This document shows positions 33,454 through 42,346 of a DNA stretch of 48,371 nucleotides, piece after piece (position 1 is the first letter of the stretch; every line of letters begins with the position of its first letter). Source of the stretch: Pseudomonadota bacterium. Its GTDB lineage: Bacteria; Desulfobacterota; Binatia; UBA9968. The DNA is taken from assembly GCA_021324155.1 (NCBI GenBank), contig JAJPJQ010000043.1, forward strand, positions 1 through 48,371. Direction: 5' to 3'. The notes under the pieces are model-generated. The model saw nothing but the letters and a program-made list of their open reading frames with translations, made no database searches and was not told the DNA's origin. The translations under genes and the position numbers were made by a program.

Positions 33454-34536
33454 TCATTTTCTCCCGCGCGACAGGCCGAGCAGCATTCCCGCCTCGACCA
33501 GGTTCACCATCATCGCCGAGCCGCCGTAGCTGATGAACGGCAGCACCAGGCCTTTCGTCGGCATGAGCCCCATGACCACGCTCATATGAATCAGCGCCTG
33601 AAGCCCGAGCAGGGTCGTGAGCCCGAAGGTCAGATACTGGCTGAACGGCTCTTCGATCCTGCTCGTGAGCTTGAGGCCGCGCACGATGATCACCGCGAAA
33701 AGCGCCAGCACCCCGAGCGCGCCGAGGAGTCCCATCTCCTCGCCGATGACGGAAAAAATAAAATCCGTGTGCGCCTCCGGGAGATAAAACATCTTCTGCC
33801 GGCTCTCGCCGAGGCCGCGGCCGAGCAATTGACCGGAGCCGAAGGCGATGTATGACTGAATAATCTGAAAGCCGCTCTTCGAGGCGTCGCGCCACGGGTC
33901 GAGAAAGGTCATGAGACGCCGCAGGCGGTACTCCGCGCCCATGATCGCGACGGCGACGACCGGCAGCGCGGCGAGGCCGAGACAGGCGAGGTGCGACAAC
34001 TTCGCGCCGGCGATGAAAAGCATGAGGATGAGCAGCAGTCCGAGCGTCACCGCCGTGCCGAGGTCGGGCTCGAGGACGATCAAGCCGATGAAAACGCCGC
34101 CGATCACGAGATGCGGCACGACGCCGAGCATGAAGCTTTCCATCTTGTCGGTCTTCTTCGCCAGCGAGCGCGCGAGGTAAAGCAGCAGCGACAGCTTCGC
34201 GAGCTCCGCCGGCTGAAACGCGAAGCCGCCGAGAATGAGCCAGCGGCGCGCGCCGCCGCGCGTGCTCCCGATGCCGGGAACCAGCAGCAACACCAAAACC
34301 AGCAGGACGGCGCCCATCAACGGATAGGCGAGCTTGCGGTACACTTCGACCGGCATCGCAGCGGCGATCAATAGACCCGCGAAGCCGATGCCGGCCGCGA
34401 TCAGCTGCTTGCGGAAGAAGTACGTGCCGTCGCCGAAGCGCTCCTGCGCGTAGATGTAGCTCGTGCTGAGCACCATCGTGATGCCGATGGCCAGCAGCGC
34501 GGCGACGGTGAAGAAAATCCAGCCGTCGACCGCCAT
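33454..34536 (-). CDS. ftsW: FtsW, SEDS-family peptidoglycan polymerase
   Basis: 360 aa with about ten membrane helices. STRGGARRWLILGGFAFQPAELAKLSLLLYLA, LEPDLGTAVTLGLLLILMLFIAG, the large periplasmic loop with GLGESRQKMFYLPEAHTDFIFSVIGEEMG and the end PFISYGGSAMMVNLVEAGMLLGLSR are all family signatures. I chose the ATG at 34536 (AAGGAC upstream) because the longer frame to 34620 overlaps murD by 76 nt and lacks hydrophobic character. Confidence 0.96.
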   Translation of the reverse strand: MAVDGWIFFTVAALLAIGITMVLSTSYIYAQERFGDGTYFFRKQLIAAGIGFAGLLIAAAMPVEVYRKLAYPLMGAVLLVLVLLLVPGIGSTRGGARRWLILGGFAFQPAELAKLSLLLYLARSLAKKTDKMESFMLGVVPHLVIGGVFIGLIVLEPDLGTAVTLGLLLILMLFIAGAKLSHLACLGLAALPVVAVAIMGAEYRLRRLMTFLDPWRDASKSGFQIIQSYIAFGSGQLLGRGLGESRQKMFYLPEAHTDFIFSVIGEEMGLLGALGVLALFAVIIVRGLKLTSRIEEPFSQYLTFGLTTLLGLQALIHMSVVMGLMPTKGLVLPFISYGGSAMMVNLVEAGMLLGLSRGRK

Positions 34537-34544
34537 GCCGTCCT

Positions 34545-35879
34545 TCACAGCTCTTGAACTAAGGACCGAAATTTTTTTCCCCTTTCGGTGTAATCGTGGA
34601 ACTGATCGAAGCTCGAGCATGCCGGCGAAAGCAGCACGACGTCGCCCGTGCGCGCCGAGGCCGCGGCCTCGCGCACGGCCGCGTCGAGGTCGTCGACGAC
34701 CACGGTCGCGGTCAAAGCGCCGAGCGCGGCGCGAATCTTTTCTTTCGCGGCGCCGAAAAGAACCAGCTTTTTAACCGTGCGCCGGATCTCGTCCGCGAGC
34801 GGCGCATAGTCGCCGCCCTTATCGACGCCTCCCGCCAGCAGGATCACCGGCGCGGAAAAGCCGGCAAGCGACTTGATCACGGCGCCGACGTTCGTGCCCT
34901 TCGAATCGTTGTAATACCGGACGCCGTCTTTCTCGCGCACGAATTCCAGCCGGTGCTCGAGCCCGGCGAAGTTTTCGATCGCGCTCTGGATCGCGGCGCG
35001 CGGCACGGCCGCCGCCTTTGCCGCGGCGATCGCCGCCATCAGGTTTTCCACGTTATGGACGCCCTGAATCTTCACGCGCGCCAGCGCAAAGCGCTCCTCC
35101 GCGTCCGCGCCGCGCCAGATAATCTCGCCTTTGGTCGCGTAGACGCCGTCTTCGACCGGCGACCAGCCGAAGGAAACGACGCGCGCGCGGATACGCTGCT
35201 TCGCGTTCCATACGAGCGGGTCGTCGCGGTTGAGCACCGCGACGTCGTCCGCGTGCTGCGCGCCGAAGATGCGCTCTTTGGCAGCGCAGTAATCGCCGAA
35301 GCTCGCGTAGCGGTCGAGATGGTCTTCGGTCAGGTTCAAGAGAATCGCGATCCGCGGGCGGAAATCGCTCACCCATTCGAGCTGGAAGCTGCTCACCTCG
35401 ACGACGCCCCAATCCCAATCTTTGCCCGCGAAGCCGATGAGCGGCGCGCCGATGTTGCCGCCGACGAACGCGTTCGCGCCTGCGGCCTTGAGCATCGCGC
35501 CGATCAGCGACGTCGTCGTACTCTTGCCGTTCGTGCCGGTGATCGCGATGAGCGGCGCACGCACGAAGCGATAGCCGAGCTCGATCTCGCTTAGAATATC
35601 GATGCCGCGCCGCGCCGCGGCTTGCAGCAGCGGATTTTCCTGCGGCACCCCCGGGCTCGGGATCAGCAGATCGATGCCTTCGAGCCATGCCGAGTCTTCC
35701 CCGCCGAGGCGAAGGCGGACCGGCGCATCGCCGAGCGCGGCGATTTCGCCGCGGAGATCGGCCTCGCTGCGGCGGTCGCTGACGGTGACGTCGGCGCCGC
35801 TCGCGGCGAGAAAGCGGGCGGCGGCGATGCCGGTGCGCGCGAGCCCGAGCACCATCACCTTTTTGTCCTTGACGTCCAT
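34545..35879 (-). CDS. murD: UDP-N-acetylmuramoyl-L-alanine-D-glutamate ligase
   Basis: Adds D-glutamate. 444 aa Mur ligase: VMVLGLARTGIAAARFLAASGADVTVSD at the N-terminus, the P-loop ITGTNGKSTTTSLIG, FVGGNIGAPL, EVSSFQLEWV, LNLTEDHLDRY and YNDSKGTNVGAV with the C-terminal LLSPACSSFDQFHDYTERGKKF. The start at 35879 follows a heptad array that fills the mraY-murD gap. ftsW follows 8 nt after its stop. Confidence 0.98.
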   Translation of the reverse strand: MDVKDKKVMVLGLARTGIAAARFLAASGADVTVSDRRSEADLRGEIAALGDAPVRLRLGGEDSAWLEGIDLLIPSPGVPQENPLLQAAARRGIDILSEIELGYRFVRAPLIAITGTNGKSTTTSLIGAMLKAAGANAFVGGNIGAPLIGFAGKDWDWGVVEVSSFQLEWVSDFRPRIAILLNLTEDHLDRYASFGDYCAAKERIFGAQHADDVAVLNRDDPLVWNAKQRIRARVVSFGWSPVEDGVYATKGEIIWRGADAEERFALARVKIQGVHNVENLMAAIAAAKAAAVPRAAIQSAIENFAGLEHRLEFVREKDGVRYYNDSKGTNVGAVIKSLAGFSAPVILLAGGVDKGGDYAPLADEIRRTVKKLVLFGAAKEKIRAALGALTATVVVDDLDAAVREAAASARTGDVVLLSPACSSFDQFHDYTERGKKFRSLVQEL

Positions 35880-35883
35880 AAAA

Positions 35884-35988
35884 CAGCGAGCGGTGAGTCG
35901 TCGGCAGCGAGCAGTGAAAACTCTCTCCGCCCCGACAACTCACAGAATTCTTTGACCACCTCACTCCTCACGCTTCACTCCTCACTAT
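35884..35988. repeat. heptad array E between mraY and murD (15 units, two arms)
   Basis: One seven-base phase holds for 105 bases. Left units are of the NNNYGAG type (35884, 35891, 35905) and right units TCACNNN (35940, 35961, 35968, 35975, 35982). GTGA on the left and TCAC on the right are complementary. The right end includes the mraY stop codon (35987-35985) and the left end is 4 bases from the murD start. It is the largest array in the window and fills the whole gap. Confidence 0.75.
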
Positions 35989-37061
35989 CTGAGCTTCAGC
36001 GTGCTCAGCGCGACAACCGCGCAGATGATCGAGAGTATCCAGAAGCGCACGATGATCTGCGGCTCGGGCCATCCCTTGAGCTCGTAGTGATGATGAATCG
36101 GCGCCATGAGAAATACGCGCTTGCGCCGCAGTTTGTACGAGGCGACCTGGAAGATGACCGAAAGCGCCTCGACGACGAAGACGCCGCCGACGATCACCAG
36201 CAGAATTTCGTTTTTGGTCATGAGCGCGGCGATGCCGAGCGCCGCGCCGAGCGAGAGCGAGCCGACGTCGCCCATGAACATCTGCGCCGGATAGGCGTTG
36301 AACCAGAGAAAACCGAGACCGGACGCGACGATGGCGGCGCAGAAGACGCTCACCTCGCCGACGCCGGCGACGTATGGGATCTGGAGGTACTCGGCGAAGT
36401 TCTTGTTGCCGGTCAGGTACGCAATGAAGCCGTAGGTCCCGGCGCTCACCATGATCGGACCGATCGCGAGTCCGTCGAGGCCGTCGGTCAGGTTGACCGC
36501 GTTCGAGGCGCCGACGATCACGAACATCGCAAACGGGATGTACCAGACGCCGAGGTCGGGATGGAGGTTCTTGAAGAACGGCACCGCGAGGACGCCGCTG
36601 AAAAACGGCTGGCGGTAGAGAATGACCGCCGCCACGAAGGCGACTCCCATTTGCAGCATGAATTTGGAGCGCGCGCTGAGGCCGTGGCTCGATTTGCGCT
36701 TGAGCTTGAGCGAGTCGTCGACGAAGCCGATCGCGGCGAAGCCGCCGGTCACGACGATCGCCAGCGTGATGTAGACGTTGGTGATGTCCGCCAGCATGAT
36801 GGTCGAGAAAAACAGCGCGAGGATGATCAGCACGCCGCCCATGGTCGGCGTGCCGGCTTTGACCGCGTGGCCGGCAGGGCCGTCTTCGCGGATCGGCTGC
36901 TTCATCTGCATTGCGGAGAGCGAGCGGATCAGCGCCGGGCCGAAGATGAACGAGATGAGCAGCGCCGTCAGCGCCGCGATCGCGGCGCGGAACGTGATGT
37001 AGCGAAAGACGTTGAAGCCCGAGTAGGTCGTATGCAGCGGGTAGAGAAAATAATAAAGCAA
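35985..37061 (-). CDS. mraY: phospho-N-acetylmuramoyl-pentapeptide transferase
   Basis: Transfers phospho-MurNAc-pentapeptide to undecaprenyl phosphate, giving lipid I. 358 aa, about ten membrane helices. The start is a TTG at 37061, which gives the canonical MLYYFLYPL...[10 protein letters not shown] opening; the longer frame to 37292 runs inside mur[37 protein letters not shown] (catalytic DD), [13 protein letters not shown] and [15 protein letters not shown] with [23 protein letters not shown] are intact. It begins three bases after the murF stop. Confidence 0.97.
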   Translation of the reverse strand: MLYYFLYPLHTTYSGFNVFRYITFRAAIAALTALLISFIFGPALIRSLSAMQMKQPIREDGPAGHAVKAGTPTMGGVLIILALFFSTIMLADITNVYITLAIVVTGGFAAIGFVDDSLKLKRKSSHGLSARSKFMLQMGVAFVAAVILYRQPFFSGVLAVPFFKNLHPDLGVWYIPFAMFVIVGASNAVNLTDGLDGLAIGPIMVSAGTYGFIAYLTGNKNFAEYLQIPYVAGVGEVSVFCAAIVASGLGFLWFNAYPAQMFMGDVGSLSLGAALGIAALMTKNEILLVIVGGVFVVEALSVIFQVASYKLRRKRVFLMAPIHHHYELKGWPEPQIIVRFWILSIICAVVALSTLKLR

Positions 37062-37063
37062 GT

Positions 37064-38464
37064 TTATGCTCCGCGGGCCTTCAAAGCGCCGAGAATCTTT
37101 TCCATGCGCATGCCGCGCGATCCCTTGAAGAGAATCCAATCGCCCGCGCGGATTTCTTTTTGCAGCGATGACGCGATCCCGCCGTGCGTTTTGCCGACCG
37201 CGACGCGGTCCGACGCCATGCCGGCCGCCAGCGCGCCTTGGCGCACGAGGCGCGCCTGCCTGCCGAAAATATACAGGCGGTCGATGCCGCATTCGGCCGC
37301 CTGACGCCCGACCTCGAGATGACGCCTGCGCGTCTCGCCGCCGAGCTCCAGCATGTCGCCGACGACGGCGATTTTGCGGCCGCCGTTCATGCGAGCGAGC
37401 GTTTTCAGCGCCGCTTCCATCGACGCGGGGTTCGCGTTGTATGCGTCGTTGATGATGCCGAGCCCGCTCCAGCGCTCGACCGCCATGCGCATCGAGAAAG
37501 GCCGCACCGCCTCCAGTCCGGCGCGGATGGCGCGCAAATCGACGCCGGCCGCGTGCGCCATCGCCGCGGCGCCCAGTGCGTTGACAAGGTTGTGATCGCC
37601 CGGCAGGTGGAGACGGACGCGAGCGCGCTTGCCGCCGATGCGCAGCACGAAAGCGGTGCCGCCGTCGCCGATCGGCCGCGCGTCTTCCGCTCTGATTCCT
37701 CCCTGCTTGCCGTAGGTGATTTTCTTTCCCTTGAGCTTCGCGCCGATTTGCCGCGTCCTCGGATCGTCGAGGTTCACGACCGCGACGCCGCCGCGGCGGA
37801 GCCCGCGATAGATGGAGCCCTTCTCGCGCGCGACCCCGGCAACGCTCTTGAGGCCGCTGAGATGCGCCGGTCCGACGGAAGTGACGATAGCGACGTCGGG
37901 CGCGGCGATCCGCGTCAGACGCGCGATCTCGCCGGGATTGCTCGTGCCGAGCTCGACGACCGCGGCGCGGTCGCGCTCGGAAAGCCGCAGCAGCGTAAGC
38001 GGCAGACCGACGAGATTATTGTAGTTGCCCTCGGTCTTCAGCACGCTTCCGCTCGATTTCCTGCCGTTCAAGGTCGCTCTTTCGAGAATCGCCGCAACCA
38101 TTTCTTTGGTCGTCGTCTTGCCGTTCGAGCCGGTGATGGCGAGCACCTTCGGATTCAACTGCATCCGCCGGTAATGGCCCAGCGCGCCGAGCGCTTCGAG
38201 CGTGTCTTTGACGCGCACGACCGCCGCGTCTTTCGTTTGCGCGAGCGGAACCCGCTTATGGACGATCAGACATGCCGCGCCGCGGCGCGCGGCGTCCTTC
38301 GCAAAGCGATGACCGTCGAATTTCCGCCCCTTCAGCGCTACGAAAACCGAATTCGGCGCCACTTTCTTCGAGTCCGTCACAACCTCGCCGAAAGCGGCGC
38401 GCGCCGCCGGCCGCATCAGCTTCCCGCCCGTCGCCGATAAAATCTGCTGCAAAGTCCACGACAT
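37064..38464 (-). CDS. murF: UDP-N-acetylmuramoyl-tripeptide-D-alanyl-D-alanine ligase
   Basis: Adds the D-Ala-D-Ala made by Ddl. 466 aa Mur ligase: [26 protein letters not shown] in domain 1, the P-loop [66 protein letters not shown] and [16 protein letters not shown] in domain 2-3, VVGDMLELG and the end [15 protein letters not shown]. Position between murE and mraY is standard. Confidence 0.98.
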   Translation of the reverse strand: MSWTLQQILSATGGKLMRPAARAAFGEVVTDSKKVAPNSVFVALKGRKFDGHRFAKDAARRGAACLIVHKRVPLAQTKDAAVVRVKDTLEALGALGHYRRMQLNPKVLAITGSNGKTTTKEMVAAILERATLNGRKSSGSVLKTEGNYNNLVGLPLTLLRLSERDRAAVVELGTSNPGEIARLTRIAAPDVAIVTSVGPAHLSGLKSVAGVAREKGSIYRGLRRGGVAVVNLDDPRTRQIGAKLKGKKITYGKQGGIRAEDARPIGDGGTAFVLRIGGKRARVRLHLPGDHNLVNALGAAAMAHAAGVDLRAIRAGLEAVRPFSMRMAVERWSGLGIINDAYNANPASMEAALKTLARMNGGRKIAVVGDMLELGGETRRRHLEVGRQAAECGIDRLYIFGRQARLVRQGALAAGMASDRVAVGKTHGGIASSLQKEIRAGDWILFKGSRGMRMEKILGALKARGA

Positions 38465-38494
38465 TTTGATCGACTCCGTTCATATGAATTCCTC

Positions 38495-40045
38495 CTACAA
38501 ATTCCTGAGGACTGGCAATTTCTCGATCTCTTCCTTTGCGACCGCGCGATCGTCGAAATGGATTTTCTCCGTCCCGAGGATCTGGTAATCCTCGTGGCCT
38601 TTGCCCGCGAGCAGCACCAGATCCCCGGCGCGCGCGAGCGTCAGCGCGGTCCGGATCGCGGCGCGCCGGTCGGGCTCGACGAGGTAAAAACCGGTTTCGC
38701 GTGTCGCGTTTCGAGTTTCGAGCTCGGAAATTTGAGCTTTCTCCGCAGCGCTCTTTTTCGCCCCTGCTTCGACCTCTTCGAGAATCTTCATCGGATCCTC
38801 GGTGCGCGGGTTGTCGGAAGTCAGAACTGCAACATCGGCTAGACGCGCCCCGGCTTCGCCCATCAGCGGGCGCTTGCCGCGGTCGCGATCGCCGCCGCAG
38901 CCGAATACGGCGATGAGCCGGCCGGGCGTCAGCGGTTTCAAAAGCTTCAGCGCGCGCTCGAGCGCGTCCGGCGTGTGCGCATAATCGACGAGCACGGTGA
39001 CGCCGCGGTCGTTCTCGACTTTTTCGAGTCTCCCGGGAACCGCCTTCAACGCCGCGATCCCGCGGGCGATCGCATCGGGCTCGATGCCCATCGCGAACGC
39101 CGCCGCCGCGGCTGCGAGAATATTTTCCAGATTCGTCGCGCCGATGAGCCGGGTGGAGAACGCGATCGCGCGATCGCCCATCTGCAGCTTGCCTCTCAGA
39201 CCGTCGAGATCGCCGCTGATATCGACGGGATGCACGTCCCACTTCGCGTCGCGCCCGTAGCTCACGGTGTCGAGGCCGAGCGCGGCGCTCTTTTCCAGCA
39301 GCTCGGGTCCGCGCGGATCGCTGCCGTGGATGACGGCCGATTTTTTCTTTTTGCCGCTCGCGGGCAGATAGTCGGTGAAGAATTTGCTCTTGCTCGCGAA
39401 GTAGCTCTCCATATCTCCGTGGAAGTCGAGGTGATCGCGCGTGAGATTCGTAAAGATCGCCGCATCGAAGTCGATGCCGCGCACGCGCTCGAGCTCCAGC
39501 GCGTGCGACGAGACTTCCATCGCGACGCTCTCGACGCCGGCGCGCGCCATGTCGGCGAGCAGCCGGTGAAGATCGACCGATTCCGGCGTCGTGTGCGGCG
39601 CCGGGAGAACGGAGTCGCGGTAGCGGTAATTCACCGTGCCGACGACGCCTGTGGCCGCGCCCGCGGCGCGGAAGATCGATTCGAGGATGTAGGTGACCGT
39701 CGTTTTGCCGTTGGTGCCGGTGACGCCCGCGACACGCATGCCGCGGCTCGGATAATCGTAGAAGCGCGCCGACCATCGGCCCATCGCGCGCCGGACGTTG
39801 CGCACGCGAATCGCCGCGGCGTTCCCCGGACGCGGGACCGGCCGCTCGGCGACGACGGCGGCGGCGCCGCGCGCGAGCGCGTCGTTGATGAATTCGTGCC
39901 CGTCGCTGCGGGCGCCGGGAACCGCGAAGAAAACGAAGCCGGGCTTCACCCGACGCGAATCGTACGCGAGCCCCGCAACCGCGCGCGCCAGATTTCCATC
40001 CGTCTGTTCCACTTCGCCCGCTTGCAGGAGCACGTCCAATTGCAT
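38495..40045 (-). CDS. murE: UDP-N-acetylmuramoyl-tripeptide synthetase, meso-DAP type
   Basis: Adds the third peptide residue. 516 aa. YDSRRVKPGFVFFAVPG, the P-loop VTGTNGKTTVTYILE, HTTPESVDLHRLLADM, MEVSSHALELERVRGIDFDAAIFTNLTRDHLDFH and the specificity motif DNPRTEDP (meso-diaminopimelate rather than lysine) are present, with AGKGHEDYQI at the end. Between EEVEAGAKK and YLVEPDRR relatives have a short loop; here the loop is longer and 14 codons of it are encoded by an in-frame heptad array (38694-38735). ftsI lies 3 nt upstream. Confidence 0.97.
   Translation of the reverse strand: MQLDVLLQAGEVEQTDGNLARAVAGLAYDSRRVKPGFVFFAVPGARSDGHEFINDALARGAAAVVAERPVPRPGNAAAIRVRNVRRAMGRWSARFYDYPSRGMRVAGVTGTNGKTTVTYILESIFRAAGAATGVVGTVNYRYRDSVLPAPHTTPESVDLHRLLADMARAGVESVAMEVSSHALELERVRGIDFDAAIFTNLTRDHLDFHGDMESYFASKSKFFTDYLPASGKKKKSAVIHGSDPRGPELLEKSAALGLDTVSYGRDAKWDVHPVDISGDLDGLRGKLQMGDRAIAFSTRLIGATNLENILAAAAAAFAMGIEPDAIARGIAALKAVPGRLEKVENDRGVTVLVDYAHTPDALERALKLLKPLTPGRLIAVFGCGGDRDRGKRPLMGEAGARLADVAVLTSDNPRTEDPMKILEEVEAGAKKSAAEKAQISELETRNATRETGFYLVEPDRRAAIRTALTLARAGDLVLLAGKGHEDYQILGTEKIHFDDRAVAKEEIEKLPVLRNL
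38694..38735. repeat. heptad array G inside the murE coding region (6 units)
   Basis: Six seven-base units, mostly GTNTCGN (38694, 38701, 38708, 38715), then 38722 and 38729, 42 bases in all, a multiple of both 7 and 3. It therefore leaves the murE frame open and encodes a polar loop (about QISELETRNATRET). Same word family as array F. Confidence 0.75.
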
Positions 40046-40048
40046 CGT

Positions 40049-42001
40049 TCAGCCCTGGAGATTGAGAGTCAGCGTCCCGTTTTTATTCCATGCCGCGCCG
40101 GGAAGCGGCGATTGCTTCACGACGTAGCCGTTGCCGTGCATCTCGACTTTGATGTTGAGCGAGCGCGCTTTTTCCACCGCCTCGCGCAGGCTGAGCCCGA
40201 TGAAATCCGGCACGTCGGCATTGTTCTCGCCGCGCGCGACCCGCTCGCTTTTCGGCGGCAGCTTGAGCGCCGCCTCGTGGAGCAGCGGCGGCGGCGCGGC
40301 GGGCGCGGCCTTGTCGGGCGCGACGGCCAACCGTTGAAGCGTGGCGGCGGCGATGTTGCGGAAGGCCGGCGCGGCGACGGTACCGCCGTAGACGCTGGTC
40401 TCGGGCTCATCGAGGATCACGGCCATGACGAGCCGCGGCTCGTCGGCCGGAACGAATCCCACGAAGGATGCGACGCGTTTTTTCGTGTAAACGCCGCGCT
40501 CGGCCTTTTGCGCCGTGCCGGTCTTCCCCGCGACCTCGAAGCCTTCGACGCTCGCCAGCACTCCGGTGCCGCCTTCGTCGGCCACGCCTTTCAGGATTGA
40601 GGTCAAGGTCCGCGCGGTGGTTTCCGAAATCGCGCGGCGGACGACGTGCGGCTGATTTTCCCACAAGAGGCGGCCGTCAGGGCCGGTGGCGCGCCGGACG
40701 ACGAACGGCCGCATGAGAATGCCGCCGTTGGCGACCGCGCCGTACGCCATGACGAGCTGCATGGGCGTGACCGAGATGCCCTGCCCGTACGCGTGGGTAG
40801 CGAGATCGATGGCGGCCCATTTATCGGGCCGTCGAATGAGGCCCGCCGCTTCGCCAGGGAGGTCGACGCCGGTAAGCTGGCCGAAACCGAACTTCTCGAT
40901 ATATTTCGAGTAGCGCTCTTTGCCTAACTTCTCGGCCACTTTCGTCACGCCGATGTTGCTAGAATATTGGATGATCTTGGCGAAGGGAAGCCAGCCGTGC
41001 TCGTGCGTGTCGTGGATGATCTTGCCGGCGTAGGCGTACTTGCCGTTTTCGCAGTAGAAGAGATCCTCTTTTCCGACGACGCCCTCTTCGAGCGCGGCGG
41101 CGGCGAGGATCGTCTTGAACGTCGATCCGGGCTCGAAACTGTCGGTGACCGCGCGGTTGCGCCACTGGTTGGACGACTGCCGCGTGAAGTTATTCGGATT
41201 GAAAAAGGGATAATTCGCGAGCGCGAGAATCTCGCCGGTGAACGGCTCGACGACGATCGCGATGCCGGCCTTGGCGCGGTACTTCGTTGCCGTCGCCTCG
41301 AGCTCGCGCTCCGCCAGATGCTGGATCGACGTGTCGAGCGTGAGCTGGAGGTCCGAGCCGGGAGGAATCTGCAGCGTCTCGACGCCCTGCACGAGCACGC
41401 GGCGGCCGAGCGCGTCGCGCTCGACGAGCGACGAGCCGCTCTCGCCCCGCAGGTAGCCGTCGTAGTGGAGCTCGACGCCTTCGAGCCCTTGCGAGTCGCG
41501 CCCGACGAAGCCGACGATCTGCGCCGCGAGCTGTCCTTGCGGATAGTAGCGATTCGGCTCGACGTAGACGCCGACGCCGTCGATGCTCAGCGTCGCGACG
41601 CGCTCCGCTTCTTTGGGCGAGACCTGGCGTTTGAGCCAGACGAAGGATTTTTCGGAGGCGAGCTTCTGCGCGATGTCGGCCGAATCGGCGCCGAGCGCCT
41701 GCGCGAGACTCGGCGCGATGCGCTTCGGCTCCTTGATGCGGCGCGGCCGCGCATACACCGATTGGCCTTCGAGAGACAGCGCGAGCGGCTCGCCCGCGCG
41801 GTCGAAGATCGTGCCGCGCTTGGGCAGCACGATCATCTCTTTCAAGTGCTGCTTCTCGCCCAACTGCCGCAGCTTGTCGCCGTCGAGGATCTGCAGCTGG
41901 AAGGCGCGCAGCGCCACGGCAACGAAAAACACGACAAAGAAAATGCCCGCGGCGCCGAGACGGAGCCTTACGCCGGCGAACGAGCGCCTCATCGCTCTCA
42001 T
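40049..42001 (-). CDS. ftsI: FtsI/PBP3-type peptidoglycan transpeptidase with C-terminal PASTA domain
   Basis: 650 aa division transpeptidase. One membrane anchor (about 15-35), a pedestal domain (RGTIFDRAGEPLALS near 62), and the transpeptidase with Ser293-x-x-Lys296 (GSTFKT), SSN at 347-349 and KTGT at 493-496. The last 60 residues form a PASTA domain (VPDFIGLSLREAVEKARSLNIKVE), more usual in SpoVD and Gram-positive PBPs but also known in deltaproteobacterial FtsI. The ATG at 42001 overlaps the ftsL stop as ATGA; the long upstream extension of the frame is an ftsL/rsmH shadow. Confidence 0.96.
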   Translation of the reverse strand: MRAMRRSFAGVRLRLGAAGIFFVVFFVAVALRAFQLQILDGDKLRQLGEKQHLKEMIVLPKRGTIFDRAGEPLALSLEGQSVYARPRRIKEPKRIAPSLAQALGADSADIAQKLASEKSFVWLKRQVSPKEAERVATLSIDGVGVYVEPNRYYPQGQLAAQIVGFVGRDSQGLEGVELHYDGYLRGESGSSLVERDALGRRVLVQGVETLQIPPGSDLQLTLDTSIQHLAERELEATATKYRAKAGIAIVVEPFTGEILALANYPFFNPNNFTRQSSNQWRNRAVTDSFEPGSTFKTILAAAALEEGVVGKEDLFYCENGKYAYAGKIIHDTHEHGWLPFAKIIQYSSNIGVTKVAEKLGKERYSKYIEKFGFGQLTGVDLPGEAAGLIRRPDKWAAIDLATHAYGQGISVTPMQLVMAYGAVANGGILMRPFVVRRATGPDGRLLWENQPHVVRRAISETTARTLTSILKGVADEGGTGVLASVEGFEVAGKTGTAQKAERGVYTKKRVASFVGFVPADEPRLVMAVILDEPETSVYGGTVAAPAFRNIAAATLQRLAVAPDKAAPAAPPPLLHEAALKLPPKSERVARGENNADVPDFIGLSLREAVEKARSLNIKVEMHGNGYVVKQSPLPGAAWNKNGTLTLNLQG

Positions 42002-42342
42002 GGCAGCACCACTACCTGTCCGCGCTGCGGCTGGGCCATGCCGAGACGCGCGCGCGCCATCGCTTCCAAGCGCTGCGGCGAAGTCAGCGTCGCCAGCTCG
42101 ACCTGGAGCTCGCGGTTTTCCTGCTCGAGCTGTCGTTGCAGCTTCGTCGCCGTCGCGAGCGCGTAACCCATGTGGACGACCTGAAGCCGAAGCCATACGT
42201 GCAGGAGGGCGACCGCCACGAGTCCCGTGCCCAGCAGCGCCGGCAGCAATAAGCCGTTTCGCGCCGCGCCGCGGAGCGGCTCGGCGGCGCGCGGTCGGAG
42301 AATACTTAGGCCCCACATCTTCTTGACCAGCGTGAGCGTCAT
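41998..42342 (-). CDS. ftsL: cell division protein FtsL
   Basis: 114 aa bitopic protein: short basic cytoplasmic part, one membrane helix (about 32-52, LLPALLGTGLVAVALLHVWL) and a periplasmic coiled coil (about 60-95, with ATKLQRQLEQENRELQVELATL), then the RLEAMARARLGMAQP motif. Sequence conservation is low in this family; identity rests on topology and on its place between rsmH and ftsI. It ends inside the ftsI start (ATGA). Confidence 0.9.
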   Translation of the reverse strand: MTLTLVKKMWGLSILRPRAAEPLRGAARNGLLLPALLGTGLVAVALLHVWLRLQVVHMGYALATATKLQRQLEQENRELQVELATLTSPQRLEAMARARLGMAQPQRGQVVVLP

Positions 42343-42346
42343 CGCA

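Noticed and set aside
35622..37304. 560-codon plus-strand frame across mraY
   Set aside because: It is antisense to murD, mraY and murF, of low-complexity composition, without a ribosome binding site.
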